Source: Caenispirillum salinarum_A (GTDB lineage: Bacteria > Pseudomonadota > Alphaproteobacteria > Rhodospirillales > Rhodospirillaceae). Taken from it: a stretch of DNA of 64,000 nt. The notes under the pieces were generated by a model. That model had not been told where the DNA came from. It saw nothing but the letters and a program-made list of their open reading frames with translations, and did no database searches. The number at the start of each line of letters is the position of its first letter. Position 1 is the stretch's first letter. Made by a program: the position numbers and the translations under genes. This document shows positions 1-8,131 of the stretch, piece after piece. The DNA lies in assembly GCF_044803115.1 (NCBI RefSeq), contig NZ_CP085224.1, forward strand, positions 2,356,001-2,420,000, given 5' to 3'.

Positions 1-338
1 AGGCGACGCGCGAGCTGTGGCACACCGCGCTCGGCACCATCGACACGCCCGAGAAGTTCGAGTCCAAGCGCCTGGAACTGGCGCAGAACGTGTGGCGGGC
101 CATGAAGGAAACCGACAGCCGCGAATGCCGCAACTGTCACGATTTCGACGCCATGGACGTCACCCTTCAGTCCAAGCGCGCCCGTGAGAACCACTTGCGC
201 GCCACCGACGAGGGCCTGACCTGCATCGACTGCCACAAGGGCATCGCGCACGAGCTGCCCAAGGGCGCCTACGGCATCAACCCGGAGTTGGTCTACCGCC
301 ACGCCAACCCGAAGCCGGACGCCAAGCCGGAGGGGTGA
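1..338 (+). CDS. NapC/NirT-family multihaem cytochrome c (3' fragment)
   Basis: The 5' end lies outside the window; the frame is open from base 3. Two CxxCH haem-binding motifs are visible (CRNCH at 126-140 and CIDCHKG from 222). The NapC-type pattern around them (FESKRLELAQNVW, then CRNCH, then a proximal GIAHELP) marks the last half of a membrane-anchored tetrahaem quinol dehydrogenase, which passes electrons from quinol to periplasmic reductases such as NapAB. It ends soon after the last haem, so the longer pentahaem TorC type is less likely. moaA starts at or just after the stop codon, so a molybdoenzyme operon (nap-like) probably lies upstream. That context is inferred, not seen. Confidence 0.85.
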   Translation, partial: ATRELWHTALGTIDTPEKFESKRLELAQNVWRAMKETDSRECRNCHDFDAMDVTLQSKRARENHLRATDEGLTCIDCHKGIAHELPKGAYGINPELVYRHANPKPDAKPEG

Positions 339-412
339 TCGTCCGTCCAACCGCCGCCGGGCCTGTCCCTCCTGGGCCCGGCGGACCTGAGACTCAACCG
401 GAGTTCGCCGCC

Positions 413-1402
413 ATGGCGCCGTCGCTGACCGATCTTCTTGGCCGCCGCATCACCTACCTGCGCCTGTCGGTGACGGAGCGCTGCGACTTCCGTTGCCACT
501 ACTGCATTGCCGAGGACCAGGCCTTCGCGCCCAAGTCCCGCGTGCTGTCGATCGAGGAACTGGGACAGGTGGCCGACGCCTTCCTGGACCTGGGCGTCAC
601 CGACATCCGCCTGACGGGCGGCGAGCCGCTGACCCGCAAGGGCCTGCCGGCGCTGCTCGATCACCTGGGCCGACGGCGCGCGGAAGGCCGCCTCAAGGCG
701 CTGACGCTGACCACCAACGGCAGCATGCTGGAAGGCTTCGTGCCCCTGCTGGCGCAGTCCGGTGTCGGGCGTGTCAACGTGTCGCTGGATACCGTCGACG
801 ACGCCCTGTTCTCGCGTATCACCCGGCGCGGCGACCTGTCGGCCGTGATGTCCGGAATCAGCGCGGCGAAGGCGGCCGGGATGGGCGTGAAGCTGAACTG
901 CGTGGTGCAGAAGGGTGTAAATGACAGCCCGCATCACATTGACAGGCTTATTGAATTCGCCGCCGCGCGTGGCCACGACCTGACCTTCATCGAGGTCATG
1001 CCCATCGGCCCGGCGGCCTTCGATTTCCACCGCCACTACCGCCCCATGGATGACCTGAAGGCAGAGCTTGCGCGCCGTTGGACGCTGCTTCCCGACGCCC
1101 ACCGCACACCCGGCCCGTCGCGTTACTGGCGGTGTGTGGAGACCGGCGGGCGCATCGGCTTCATTGCCGCCACCAGCGCCTGCTTCTGCGCCGGCTGCAA
1201 CCGCGTGCGGGTCGCGTCGGACGGAATGCTCTACCCCTGTCTCGGCCAGGATCACGCCGTTGACCTGCGCGTGCCGCTGCGCTCGGCCGAGCCCGATGCG
1301 CTGAAGGGCGCCATCGCCCGCGCCATCGGCCTCAAGCCCGACGGCCACCGCTTCCACGACGGCGCGACGCCCGGCCGCGCCATGAATGCGACGGGCGGGT
1401 GA
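413..1402 (+). CDS. moaA: GTP 3',8-cyclase (molybdenum cofactor biosynthesis)
   Basis: Radical SAM enzyme that converts GTP to 3',8-cyclo-GTP in the first step of molybdopterin synthesis. The N-terminal radical SAM cluster motif CDFRCHYC follows the family opening GRRITYLRLSVTERCDF. A second cluster motif near the C terminus is CAGCNRVR followed by a Cys about 14 residues later, and the chain ends in the Gly-Gly that MoaA proteins need. The ATG at 413 gives 329 aa and matches the usual MoaA N terminus. A GTG at 335, overlapping the stop of the cytochrome gene, would add 26 Pro/Gly-rich residues that do not look conserved. Placement behind a NapC-like gene fits cofactor supply for a molybdoenzyme. 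Confidence 0.93.
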   Translation: MAPSLTDLLGRRITYLRLSVTERCDFRCHYCIAEDQAFAPKSRVLSIEELGQVADAFLDLGVTDIRLTGGEPLTRKGLPALLDHLGRRRAEGRLKALTLTTNGSMLEGFVPLLAQSGVGRVNVSLDTVDDALFSRITRRGDLSAVMSGISAAKAAGMGVKLNCVVQKGVNDSPHHIDRLIEFAAARGHDLTFIEVMPIGPAAFDFHRHYRPMDDLKAELARRWTLLPDAHRTPGPSRYWRCVETGGRIGFIAATSACFCAGCNRVRVASDGMLYPCLGQDHAVDLRVPLRSAEPDALKGAIARAIGLKPDGHRFHDGATPGRAMNATGG

Positions 1403-1432
1403 GGCGCCCTGTGGCTGACGGGTTGCGGGTAT

Positions 1433-1598
1433 AGCCACCAAGACACGAAGAACACCAAGAAACCGCGCCCGTCTGCCGCGACGGTGGCTCGATCATGCGG
1501 GCCGTCAGGGCCGCCTCATTACGAATGCCCGCGGCGCCGCTGATCCGACAGCGGCGCCGTTGGCACAATCTCTTGGTGTCCTTCGTGTCTTGGTGGCT
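1433..1598. repeat. 28-bp inverted repeat enclosing a GC hairpin (possible small dispersed element)
   Basis: The left arm at 1433-1460 and right arm at 1571-1598 are reverse complements over 28 bp with one mismatch (shared core CCAAGACACGAAG). Between them lies about 110 bp, including a perfect 10-bp stem (1532-1541 with 1550-1559, 8-nt loop). The structure fills the gap between two convergent genes. Sequences of this CCACCAAGACACGAAG type recur as dispersed repeats in many bacterial genomes as far as I recall, so this may be a mobile or MITE-like insertion or a terminator-like structure. No transposase is present. Confidence 0.7.
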
Positions 1599-1627
1599 TC
1601 ACCGCACCATGGCGCGGCACTGCGCAT

Positions 1628-2743
1628 TCACTCCGCCGCCACGCGCACCTCGGCCGCCAAATCCTCTTCCCGCGCGAAGGTCATGCCGAAGCGGTTGGCG
1701 AGGAAGTCGGGCAGGGCGATGTCCTCCTGCTTCACGAAACCCTTTTGCGCGATGCGGCCGGCCGCCAGCAGGTCCAGCACCGCGCAGACGCCCGAAGCCG
1801 TCGCCGTCTGGATGCCGGAGTAGGTGACGCCGGCGATCTCGCGGCCGTAGATCTTGTTGGCGTAGCATTCCTGCATCAGCCGCCCGTTCTTGCGTCCGCT
1901 GACGGTGACGAACACCAGGATCACGTCCTGCATGGTGCCGGGGATGGCGTGCTCCAGGATGTCCTTCAGCACGTCGCGCCGGTCGCCCAGGCGCAGGTCG
2001 TGGAGCAGCGCCTTCATGATGTCGCGGTGGCCGGGGTAGCGCACGGACTTGTAGTTCATGGCGCGCACCTTGCCGGCCAGGGTCTCGCACAGGGTGCCGA
2101 GCCCGCCGGAGGTGTTGAAGGCCTCGTACTTCATGCCGTCGAGGGAGAATTCCTCGCGTTCCTCCAGCGGCGGGACCTGGACGGCGCGGCCGTTCACGAT
2201 GGCGTCGCAGGGCTCCAGGTATTCATTGATGACGCCCTCGGTGGACCAGGTAAGGTTGTAGTTCAGCGCGTTCGTCGGGTACTTGGGCAGGGCGCCGACG
2301 CGCATCCCCACCGTGTCCAGCTCGTTGAAGCGCCGGCACAGGTCGTGGGTGACGATGGAGATGAAGCCGGGCGCCAGGCCGCTCTGGGGGATGAAGGCGG
2401 TCCCGGCGCCCTCGGCCAGCTTCTTCACCGCGCGGGTGCTGGCGACGTCCTCCGTCAGATCCAGGTAATGCACGCCCGTATCCCGCGCCGATTCCGCCAC
2501 TGCCACGGTCAGGTCGTAGGGCAGGGCGGAGATGACGGCGTAGTGGCCTTTCATGGCGGCCCGCAGCCCCGCCGGGTCGGTGGCGTCAACCACCTGCTTC
2601 CGCACGGCCTCGCGCTGCGGCAGGCGGTCGAGGATGCTCTGGTGGCGATCGCCGACGGTGACGCGGTAGTCGCCGCTGTTGCTGAGGAAGTCGCAGATGG
2701 TCTCGCCGATCTTGCCGCCGCCGAGCACGAGGATGTCGCGCAT
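1628..2743 (-). CDS. Saccharopine dehydrogenase-family protein, possibly L-lysine 6-dehydrogenase
   Basis: 371 aa. The N-terminal Rossmann motif (ILVLGGGKIGETI) and the following VVDATD and VISALPYDLTVAVAESA segments are typical of the saccharopine dehydrogenase NADP-binding fold; the C-terminal half is the family's substrate domain. The length fits single-domain lysine or saccharopine dehydrogenases, which oxidise or reduce the lysine epsilon-carbon in the cytosol. The start at 2743 has AGGAGAGG just upstream; an upstream in-frame ATG at 2800 adds 19 Arg-rich residues and lacks a ribosome site. It is divergent from an Lrp/AsnC regulator, an arrangement common for amino-acid catabolic genes. 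The exact substrate is not decided by the sequence. Confidence 0.75.
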   Translation of the reverse strand: MRDILVLGGGKIGETICDFLSNSGDYRVTVGDRHQSILDRLPQREAVRKQVVDATDPAGLRAAMKGHYAVISALPYDLTVAVAESARDTGVHYLDLTEDVASTRAVKKLAEGAGTAFIPQSGLAPGFISIVTHDLCRRFNELDTVGMRVGALPKYPTNALNYNLTWSTEGVINEYLEPCDAIVNGRAVQVPPLEEREEFSLDGMKYEAFNTSGGLGTLCETLAGKVRAMNYKSVRYPGHRDIMKALLHDLRLGDRRDVLKDILEHAIPGTMQDVILVFVTVSGRKNGRLMQECYANKIYGREIAGVTYSGIQTATASGVCAVLDLLAAGRIAQKGFVKQEDIALPDFLANRFGMTFAREEDLAAEVRVAAE

Positions 2744-2854
2744 GAAACCTCTCCTGATCCGGTCCGTGATGTCGAGGCCGGTGCATCGCCGACCACGCAT
2801 GTAGGCCTATTGTCGGCGGCAGGAGTGTCGATTTGAAGCCGCCAACCTGACAGA

Positions 2855-3328
2855 ATGTCGGCAATGATGCGTCAATCCGACGGAGCCACCGGCAAAATGA
2901 CCCTGGACCCCCTCGACCGCCGCCTTCTGGAGTGCCTGCGCCGCAACGCCCGCGCGAGCACCGCCGCCCTGGCGCGGGACCTGAACACCTCGCGCTCCAC
3001 CATTCAGGGCCGGCTCAGGCGCTTGGAGGAGACCGGCGTCATCGCCGGCTATACCGTGCGGCTGGGGGAGGAGACGGCGCGGCGCATGATCCGCGCCCAT
3101 GTGCTGCTGAGCGTCGATCCCAAGCAGGCGGCCGCGGTGGTGACGGCGCTGAAACGCATGACGGAGGTCCGCGCCCTGCACACCATCAGCGGCCTGCACG
3201 ACATGATCGCCGTGGTCGCCGCCGAGACCATGGAGGCCATGGACGCCCTGGTGGACACCATCGGCGCGCTGCCGGGGGTGGAGCGGACCACGACGTCCAT
3301 CCTCATGACCACCAAGTTCGAGCGATAG
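2855..3328 (+). CDS. Lrp/AsnC-family transcriptional regulator
   Basis: Up to 157 aa. An N-terminal winged helix (LDRRLLECLRRNARASTAALARDL, then SRSTIQGRLRRLEETGVI) is followed by an RAM/AsnC effector domain in which HTISGLHDMIAVV is typical. It probably senses an amino acid and controls the divergent dehydrogenase gene and itself. The start is uncertain: ATGs at 2855, 2864, 2867 and 2897 are all in frame, and the last gives the usual family N terminus (MTLDPLDRRLL). TGTCGGC occurs at 2811-2817 and 2856-2862, which may be part of its binding region and would argue for the 2897 start. Confidence 0.85.
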   Translation: MSAMMRQSDGATGKMTLDPLDRRLLECLRRNARASTAALARDLNTSRSTIQGRLRRLEETGVIAGYTVRLGEETARRMIRAHVLLSVDPKQAAAVVTALKRMTEVRALHTISGLHDMIAVVAAETMEAMDALVDTIGALPGVERTTTSILMTTKFER

Positions 3329-3368
3329 AGAAAACCGATCAAAAATACCGCGAATTCCGTCTCGCAAC

Positions 3369-3383
3369 TGAGAACGATTCGCA
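3369..3383. promoter_or_regulatory. Weak iron-box-like 7-1-7 palindrome upstream of the DUF2061 gene
   Basis: TGAGAACGATTCGCA resembles the 7-1-7 Fur-type palindrome TGAGAAT-N-ATTCTCA with two mismatches. It lies about 50 bp upstream of the ATG at 3432. It could occur by chance; no other iron gene is adjacent. Confidence 0.2.
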
Positions 3384-3431
3384 GCACAGTGGTCCCTGTC
3401 TGAACCACCGCATCCACGGGAACCAGCCGCC

Positions 3432-3686
3432 ATGCGCAGCCTGATCAAGACCGCCACCTTCGCCGCCGTTCACTTCGCCGTGGCGTTCTCGGTCGCCTAC
3501 GCGCTGACCGGCAGCCTTGCCATCTCCGGCGCGCTCGCCCTGGTGGAGCCCATGGTCAACACGGTCGCCTACTTCTTTCACGAACGTATCTGGGAGGCCG
3601 CGGACCGGCTGAACCTGGGCCCGCTGGCCCGGCGCTACTCGGTTTTGGCGGCGAACCGCCCCACCAGCGCCTTGGCGTCGGCGTAA
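3432..3686 (+). CDS. DUF2061 small membrane protein
   Basis: 84 aa with two predicted membrane segments (about residues 10-30 and 33-50) and the DUF2061 pattern: HFAVAFSVAYALTG, then EPMVNTVAYFFHERIWE. Function of the family is unknown. Its last 52 bases overlap, on the opposite strand, the 3' end of the TRAP binding-protein gene. The family normally ends soon after the W-E segment, so the C-terminal tail from about residue 65 is likely free to vary and may be shaped by the antisense gene. Confidence 0.8.
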   Translation: MRSLIKTATFAAVHFAVAFSVAYALTGSLAISGALALVEPMVNTVAYFFHERIWEAADRLNLGPLARRYSVLAANRPTSALASA

Positions 3687-4672
3687 AGAACCTGGCCGTT
3701 TTCCGTGCGGTCGATCCAGTCGGCGATGACCGGCCGGGTCGCCTGCGCCCACCGGTCACGCTGGTCGGGCGTGAGCGTGTGGAAGGAATGGCCGGCCTCC
3801 TTCGCCGCCTGCCGCGCCGGAGCCTCCGCCGCATCCCAGGCCCTGCCGACGGCCTCCGCCAGGGCTGCGCCCGAGTTGGCGTCGATGACGGCCTTCAGGT
3901 CGTCGGGCAAGTTGGCGTAGGTGGCGTTGTTCATGGCGAACAGAAAGGTCGCAGTGTAGAGGTTGGATTCCAGGTGATGGCGCGTCAGTTCGTTGATGCG
4001 CAGCGGGGCGACCACCTCCCACGGCAGCAGGGCGCCGTCCACCACGCCGCGCTCCAGTGCCTCGTAGGTGGCGGGCACGGGCATCCCGACGGGCACGGCG
4101 CCCAGCGCCTCCAGCGCCCGGCCGATGGGCTGGGAGGGCAGGCGGACCTTCATGCCCTCCAGGTCCTCCATGGCCGTCACCGGGTCCTCGCGCATGTGCA
4201 GCGTGCCCGGCGCGTGGACGTGCAGGACCAGCGGATGAACGTCGGCGTATTCGTCGCGCAGGTGTAGCTCGTAGAACGCCCACAGCGCCCGGCTTCCGGC
4301 CTCGGCGCCGGGCACCATGAAGGGCAGCTCGAAGACCTCCGTCTTCGGGAACCGGCCGGGGGTGTAGCCGGGCAGGGTCCACACCACGTCCGCCACGCCC
4401 GTTCGCACCTGGTCGATGAGCTGCGGCGGCCGGCCGCCCAACTGCATGGCCGGATAGATTTCCACGGCGATGCGCCCGTCCGAGTCCGCCTCCACGGCCT
4501 CGGCCCAGGGCTCGATAAGCTGCGTCTGGGCTGTGGAGGAGGGCGGCAGGAAGTGGGCGACGCGCAGGGTCACCTCCGGTTCCGTCCGGGCCGTGGCCGG
4601 CAGGGCGGCGGACAGTCCCAGGGCGGCGGCCATCAGGCCGATGAGGGCCGAGCGGCGCGTCTTCTGCATCAT
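3635..4672 (-). CDS. TRAP transporter solute-binding protein (DctP family), orphan
   Basis: 345 aa. A signal peptide (Arg at 6-7, hydrophobic stretch, cleavage near ALPATARTE) precedes a DctP domain. Family landmarks are LRVAHFLPPSS, the G..ADVVWTLPGYTPGRFP segment, and ALERGVVDGALLPWEVV, where the conserved ligand Arg sits in the GMKVRLPS region. It would bind an organic acid in the periplasm. No DctQ or DctM membrane subunits are in the window; the next gene upstream is divergent and belongs to an ABC operon. It either works with TRAP subunits encoded elsewhere or acts in sensing. GGAG lies 8 nt before the ATG. Confidence 0.85.
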   Translation of the reverse strand: MMQKTRRSALIGLMAAALGLSAALPATARTEPEVTLRVAHFLPPSSTAQTQLIEPWAEAVEADSDGRIAVEIYPAMQLGGRPPQLIDQVRTGVADVVWTLPGYTPGRFPKTEVFELPFMVPGAEAGSRALWAFYELHLRDEYADVHPLVLHVHAPGTLHMREDPVTAMEDLEGMKVRLPSQPIGRALEALGAVPVGMPVPATYEALERGVVDGALLPWEVVAPLRINELTRHHLESNLYTATFLFAMNNATYANLPDDLKAVIDANSGAALAEAVGRAWDAAEAPARQAAKEAGHSFHTLTPDQRDRWAQATRPVIADWIDRTENGQVLYADAKALVGRFAAKTE

Positions 4673-4770
4673 CCTGTCGTCTCCGGGCGTTCTTGGGTGC
4701 CGGCAGGGTAAGGGGCCCGCCGGCCGGCGTCCAGCGCCCCGTAAGGGTGGCGCATCGGCTGACGCATCTT

Positions 4771-4789
4771 ATGTGAGAGGGACTTACAT
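4771..4789. promoter_or_regulatory. Imperfect inverted repeat between divergent transport genes
   Basis: ATGTGAG and CTTACAT form a 7-5-7 inverted repeat with one mismatch. It sits in the 211-bp gap between the TRAP binding protein (leftward) and the OsmU-like operon (rightward), about 95 bp before the latter's ATG. It could be an operator for either. No clear promoter hexamers were found nearby. Confidence 0.25.
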
Positions 4790-4883
4790 CCCCTTCTTTA
4801 ACTGGTTTCAGCGCGACGCGGTGACTAGACTCCGAGTCGACGACGACCAGCCAAGGCAGACGTATCGGGAGGCTAGGCAGTAC

Positions 4884-5819
4884 ATGACGACGATGTTCAC
4901 GACCCGGATCAAGCGGGCCCTGGCGGGCGCCGCTCTCGCCGCCATGGCCGCCACGCCGGCGCTGGCCCAGGACGGCACCATCACGGTGGCGTCCAAGATC
5001 GACACCGAGGGCACGCTGCTCGGCAACATGATCGTGGAGGTGCTGGAGAACGGCGGCTACACGGTCGACAACAAGACGCAGCTCGGCCCCACCAACATCG
5101 TGCGCACCGCGCTTCTTTCCGACGAGATCGACATCTATCCGGAATACACGGGCAACGGCGCGTTCTTCACCAAGACCGCCGACGATCCGGCCTGGAAGAA
5201 CGCCGAGCAGGGCTACGAAAAGATTCGCGAGATGGACATGGAAGACCATGACCTGGTGTGGCTGGAGCCCGCGCCCGCCAACAACACCTGGGCCATCGCC
5301 GTGCGCAACGATGTCGCCGACGAGAACGACCTGTCCACCATGGAGGACTTCGCCCGCTGGGTGAACGAGGGCGGCGACGTCCGGCTGGCCGCCTCGGCCG
5401 AGTTCGTGGAAAGCCCGGCGGCCCTGCCCAGCTTCCAGGATGCCTACGGCTTCCAGATGACCGAGGACCACCTGCTGGTCCTGTCGGGCGGCAACACCGC
5501 CGCCACCATCCGCGCCGCCGCCGACCGCACCAGCGGCACAAACGCCGCCATGGTCTACGGCACCGACGGCGCCATCGCGCCGGCCGGCCTGAAGGTCATG
5601 GACGACACCAAGGGCGTCCAGATGGTCTACGAACCCTCGGCCGTGGTGCGCAAGCCGGTGCTGGATGCCAATCCGGGCATCAAGGACCTGATCGAGCCGG
5701 TCTTCACCTCGCTGAACCGCGAGAAGCTGCAGACGCTCAACGGCAAGATCCAGGTGGAGGGCCTGCCGGCCCGGCAGGTGGCCCGCGACTACCTGGAAAG
5801 CGAAGGATTCCTGAAGTAA
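4884..5819 (+). CDS. Glycine betaine/choline-type ABC substrate-binding protein (OsmF/YehZ-like)
   Basis: 311 aa. A signal peptide (hydrophobic ALAGAALAAMAATPALAQ, cleavage after Ala-Gln) precedes an OpuAC-family domain. The opening ITVASKIDTEGTLLGNMI and DIYPEYTGNGAFF, and later MVYGTDGAI, match the OsmF/OpuBC group, which binds quaternary amines in the periplasm. The ATG at 4884 has GGGAGG at 4867-4872; the frame stays open 414 bp further upstream but that part has no signal sequence. It is the first gene of an operon with two permeases and one ATPase, the same set as yehZYXW (osmU). The exact ligand is unknown. Confidence 0.88.
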   Translation: MTTMFTTRIKRALAGAALAAMAATPALAQDGTITVASKIDTEGTLLGNMIVEVLENGGYTVDNKTQLGPTNIVRTALLSDEIDIYPEYTGNGAFFTKTADDPAWKNAEQGYEKIREMDMEDHDLVWLEPAPANNTWAIAVRNDVADENDLSTMEDFARWVNEGGDVRLAASAEFVESPAALPSFQDAYGFQMTEDHLLVLSGGNTAATIRAAADRTSGTNAAMVYGTDGAIAPAGLKVMDDTKGVQMVYEPSAVVRKPVLDANPGIKDLIEPVFTSLNREKLQTLNGKIQVEGLPARQVARDYLESEGFLK

Positions 5820-5834
5820 GGGGCTGCGCGGCTC

Positions 5835-7046
5835 GTGCCTGACACATCCCCGGAAGACGACGCGGTTGGCGGCGGCAGGGTCGTCGCCAACCGCGTTCTC
5901 ATGACATTGCTGGTGGCGGGGCTGCTGGGCGTGGTCCTGCTGCCGTTCGCCTCGATGGCGCCGAACCGCCTGGTCTCCGGTCAGCCCGTTGGGCTGCTGG
6001 AGGCGCTGCCGCCCTGGCAGTGGGGCACGCTGGCGGCCCTGGCCGGGCTGATGGCGCTCGCCGCCCTGCGCCGGCCGCTGGCGCGTAAGCCGGCGCGCCT
6101 GCTGGTGCTGGCGGCGGCGCTGCCTTTCCTGCTGCTGGTCATGTACGGCGGCGGCGACTACGCCACCCGCGCCGTGGCCGAGGCCGGATCGCCGGCCGCC
6201 CGCGTGTCGCTGGGGGCGGCGTTCTGGATTCTCGTGTTCGCGCCGGTCCTGGTGGCGCTGGACGCCTTCCTGCGGCTGAAGGCCGGGATGCCGGCGAAGA
6301 TCGGCTATACGCTGCTGATGGCCGGCTGCGTGGCGGCGCTGTTCTGGGCGGGCGTGTTCCACGACCTGTCCATCATGCGGGAATACCTGAACCAGCGCGA
6401 CGTCTTCGCCGCGCAACTGGTCGCCCATCTGGGGCTGGTGGGCGCGGCGCTGGTGCCGACGCTGCTGGTCGGCCTGCCGCTCGGCCTGCTGGCGCGGCGC
6501 AAGGCGCGGGCGCGCGGGCCGCTGTTCGGGCTGCTGAACTTCTTCCAGACGATTCCCTCCATCGCCCTGTTCGGCTTGCTGGTTGCCCCCCTTTCGGCGC
6601 TGGGCGAGGCCGTGCCGGTCCTCGGCGCCATGGGCGTGAGCGGCATCGGCGCCGCACCCGCCATCATCGCGCTGATCCTTTATTCCCTGCTGCCGGTGGT
6701 GCGGAACACCTATGCCGGGTTCACCGGGGTGCCTGCGTCCACCATCGAGGCCGCGCGCGGCATGGGCCTGACGCGGCGCCAGGTGCTGTGGCAGGTGGAG
6801 GTGCCGCTCGCCCTGCCGGTGATCCTGTCGGGCCTGCGCATCGTCACCGTCCAGGCCATCGGCCTGACGGTGGTCGCCGCGCTGATCGGCGCCGGGGGGC
6901 TTGGGACCTTCATCTTCCAGGGCCTCGGCCAGTACGCCATCGACCTGGTGCTGCTGGGCGCCATTCCGACCATCGTCCTCGCCGTGGCGGCGGACTTCTT
7001 CCTCCAGATCCTGGTGACGCTGAGCAAGCCCGAGGGAAGCGCATGA
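5835..7046 (+). CDS. ABC transporter permease, OsmU/YehY-like (long form)
   Basis: 403 aa, starting with GTG 15 bp after the binding-protein gene. The N-terminal half (about residues 1-180) adds several membrane spans not found in short permeases. The C-terminal half is a standard BPD_transp_1 domain with the EAA loop around EAARGMGLTRRQVLWQVEVPL. This long-short permease pairing is what E. coli YehY and YehW show. It forms half of the inner-membrane channel of the compatible-solute importer. Its stop codon overlaps the ATG of the ATPase gene. Confidence 0.85.
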   Translation: MPDTSPEDDAVGGGRVVANRVLMTLLVAGLLGVVLLPFASMAPNRLVSGQPVGLLEALPPWQWGTLAALAGLMALAALRRPLARKPARLLVLAAALPFLLLVMYGGGDYATRAVAEAGSPAARVSLGAAFWILVFAPVLVALDAFLRLKAGMPAKIGYTLLMAGCVAALFWAGVFHDLSIMREYLNQRDVFAAQLVAHLGLVGAALVPTLLVGLPLGLLARRKARARGPLFGLLNFFQTIPSIALFGLLVAPLSALGEAVPVLGAMGVSGIGAAPAIIALILYSLLPVVRNTYAGFTGVPASTIEAARGMGLTRRQVLWQVEVPLALPVILSGLRIVTVQAIGLTVVAALIGAGGLGTFIFQGLGQYAIDLVLLGAIPTIVLAVAADFFLQILVTLSKPEGSA

Positions 7047-8131
7047 TCGAATTGCAGGGGCTGACCAAGACCTACGGCGGCAAGAATGTCGTCTCCGATG
7101 TGTCCATGACGGTGAACAGCGGCGAGTTCTGCGTGCTGATCGGGCCGTCGGGCTGCGGCAAGTCGACCACGCTGAAGATGATCAACCGTCTGATCCCGCT
7201 GTCGGCCGGCCGCGTGATCCTCAACGGCGAGGACGTCACCACCCTGCCCGAGGAACAGCTGCGCCGGCGCATGGGGTATGCCATTCAGTCCATCGGCCTG
7301 TTCCCGCACTGGACGGTCGCCCAGAACATCGCCGTGGTGCCCAAGCTGCTGGGCTGGCAGAAGAGCCGCATCGACGACCGGGTGGAGGAGCTGATGCACC
7401 TGTTCCACCTGGACCCGGACTTCCGCGCCAAGCATCCCCACCAGCTGTCCGGCGGGCAGGCGCAGCGCGTCGGCGTCGCGCGGGCGCTGGCGGCCGACCC
7501 GGAGGTGCTGCTGATGGACGAGCCCTTCGGGGCGCTCGACCCAATCACGCGCGAGGCGCTCCAGGCCGAGATGCAGCGCGTCCACCAGGAAACCGGCAAG
7601 ACGGTCGTCTTCGTGACCCACGACATGGACGAAGCCCTGAAGCTGGCCAGCCGCGTCGCGATTCTCAACCAGGGCCGGCTGGTGCAGTACGACCGCCCCA
7701 TCGAGTTGATGTTCGAGCCCGCCGATGACTTCGTGCAGGACTTCCTGGGCAAGTCCGACCTGGGTCTCAAGCTTTTGTCGCGCCGCTGGGTCCACCAGTA
7801 CACGGCCGATGCGCCCTATGCCGGCGTGCGGGCGTCGCAGGGCGAGATCATCGAGACCATGCGCTCCTATGGCCACGTCTGGCTGGTCGACGATCAGGGG
7901 CGGCCGGAAGGGCTGTTCGGCGCCCGCCTCGGCGTCGCGCGGGAGGCGCAGCAGGGGCTCGGCCGGCTGACCCAGGTGGAGACGGACTGGACCGCCACCC
8001 CGGACATGACCATGAAGGAAGCCCTGTCGCGCATGGTCTGGCGCCGCGTCACCGCCCTGCCGGTGGTGGACGAGGCCGGGCACCTGGCCGGAGAGGTCAC
8101 CATGGACGGCATCATGGGACGGCAGCCATGA
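7043..8131 (+). CDS. ABC transporter ATP-binding protein with C-terminal CBS region (OsmU/YehX-like)
   Basis: 362 aa. Walker A GPSGCGKST, Q-loop in YAIQSIGLFPHWTV, signature LSGGQAQRVGVARAL, Walker B LLMDEPFGALD and switch His in VTHDMDEA are all intact. After about residue 245 the chain continues with a CBS-like segment ending in RRVTALPVVDEAGHLAGEVT, as in OpuCA-type ATPases where CBS domains sense ionic strength. The ATG at 7043 overlaps the previous stop (ATGA), and its own stop overlaps the next start in the same way, so the operon is translationally coupled. Confidence 0.92.
   Translation: MIELQGLTKTYGGKNVVSDVSMTVNSGEFCVLIGPSGCGKSTTLKMINRLIPLSAGRVILNGEDVTTLPEEQLRRRMGYAIQSIGLFPHWTVAQNIAVVPKLLGWQKSRIDDRVEELMHLFHLDPDFRAKHPHQLSGGQAQRVGVARALAADPEVLLMDEPFGALDPITREALQAEMQRVHQETGKTVVFVTHDMDEALKLASRVAILNQGRLVQYDRPIELMFEPADDFVQDFLGKSDLGLKLLSRRWVHQYTADAPYAGVRASQGEIIETMRSYGHVWLVDDQGRPEGLFGARLGVAREAQQGLGRLTQVETDWTATPDMTMKEALSRMVWRRVTALPVVDEAGHLAGEVTMDGIMGRQP

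Noticed and set aside
335..412. GTG at 335 as the moaA start
   Set aside because: It would add 26 Pro/Gly-rich residues; the ATG at 413 gives the normal MoaA N terminus.
1559..1577. TGGCAC followed by CTTGG as a sigma-54 promoter
   Set aside because: The spacing is one base too long and the -12 GC is missing; the sequence is part of the inverted repeat.
3756..6428. Minus-strand frame of 890 codons opposite the ABC operon
   Set aside because: No domain, extreme Arg/Gly/His content, and it crosses two unrelated real genes.
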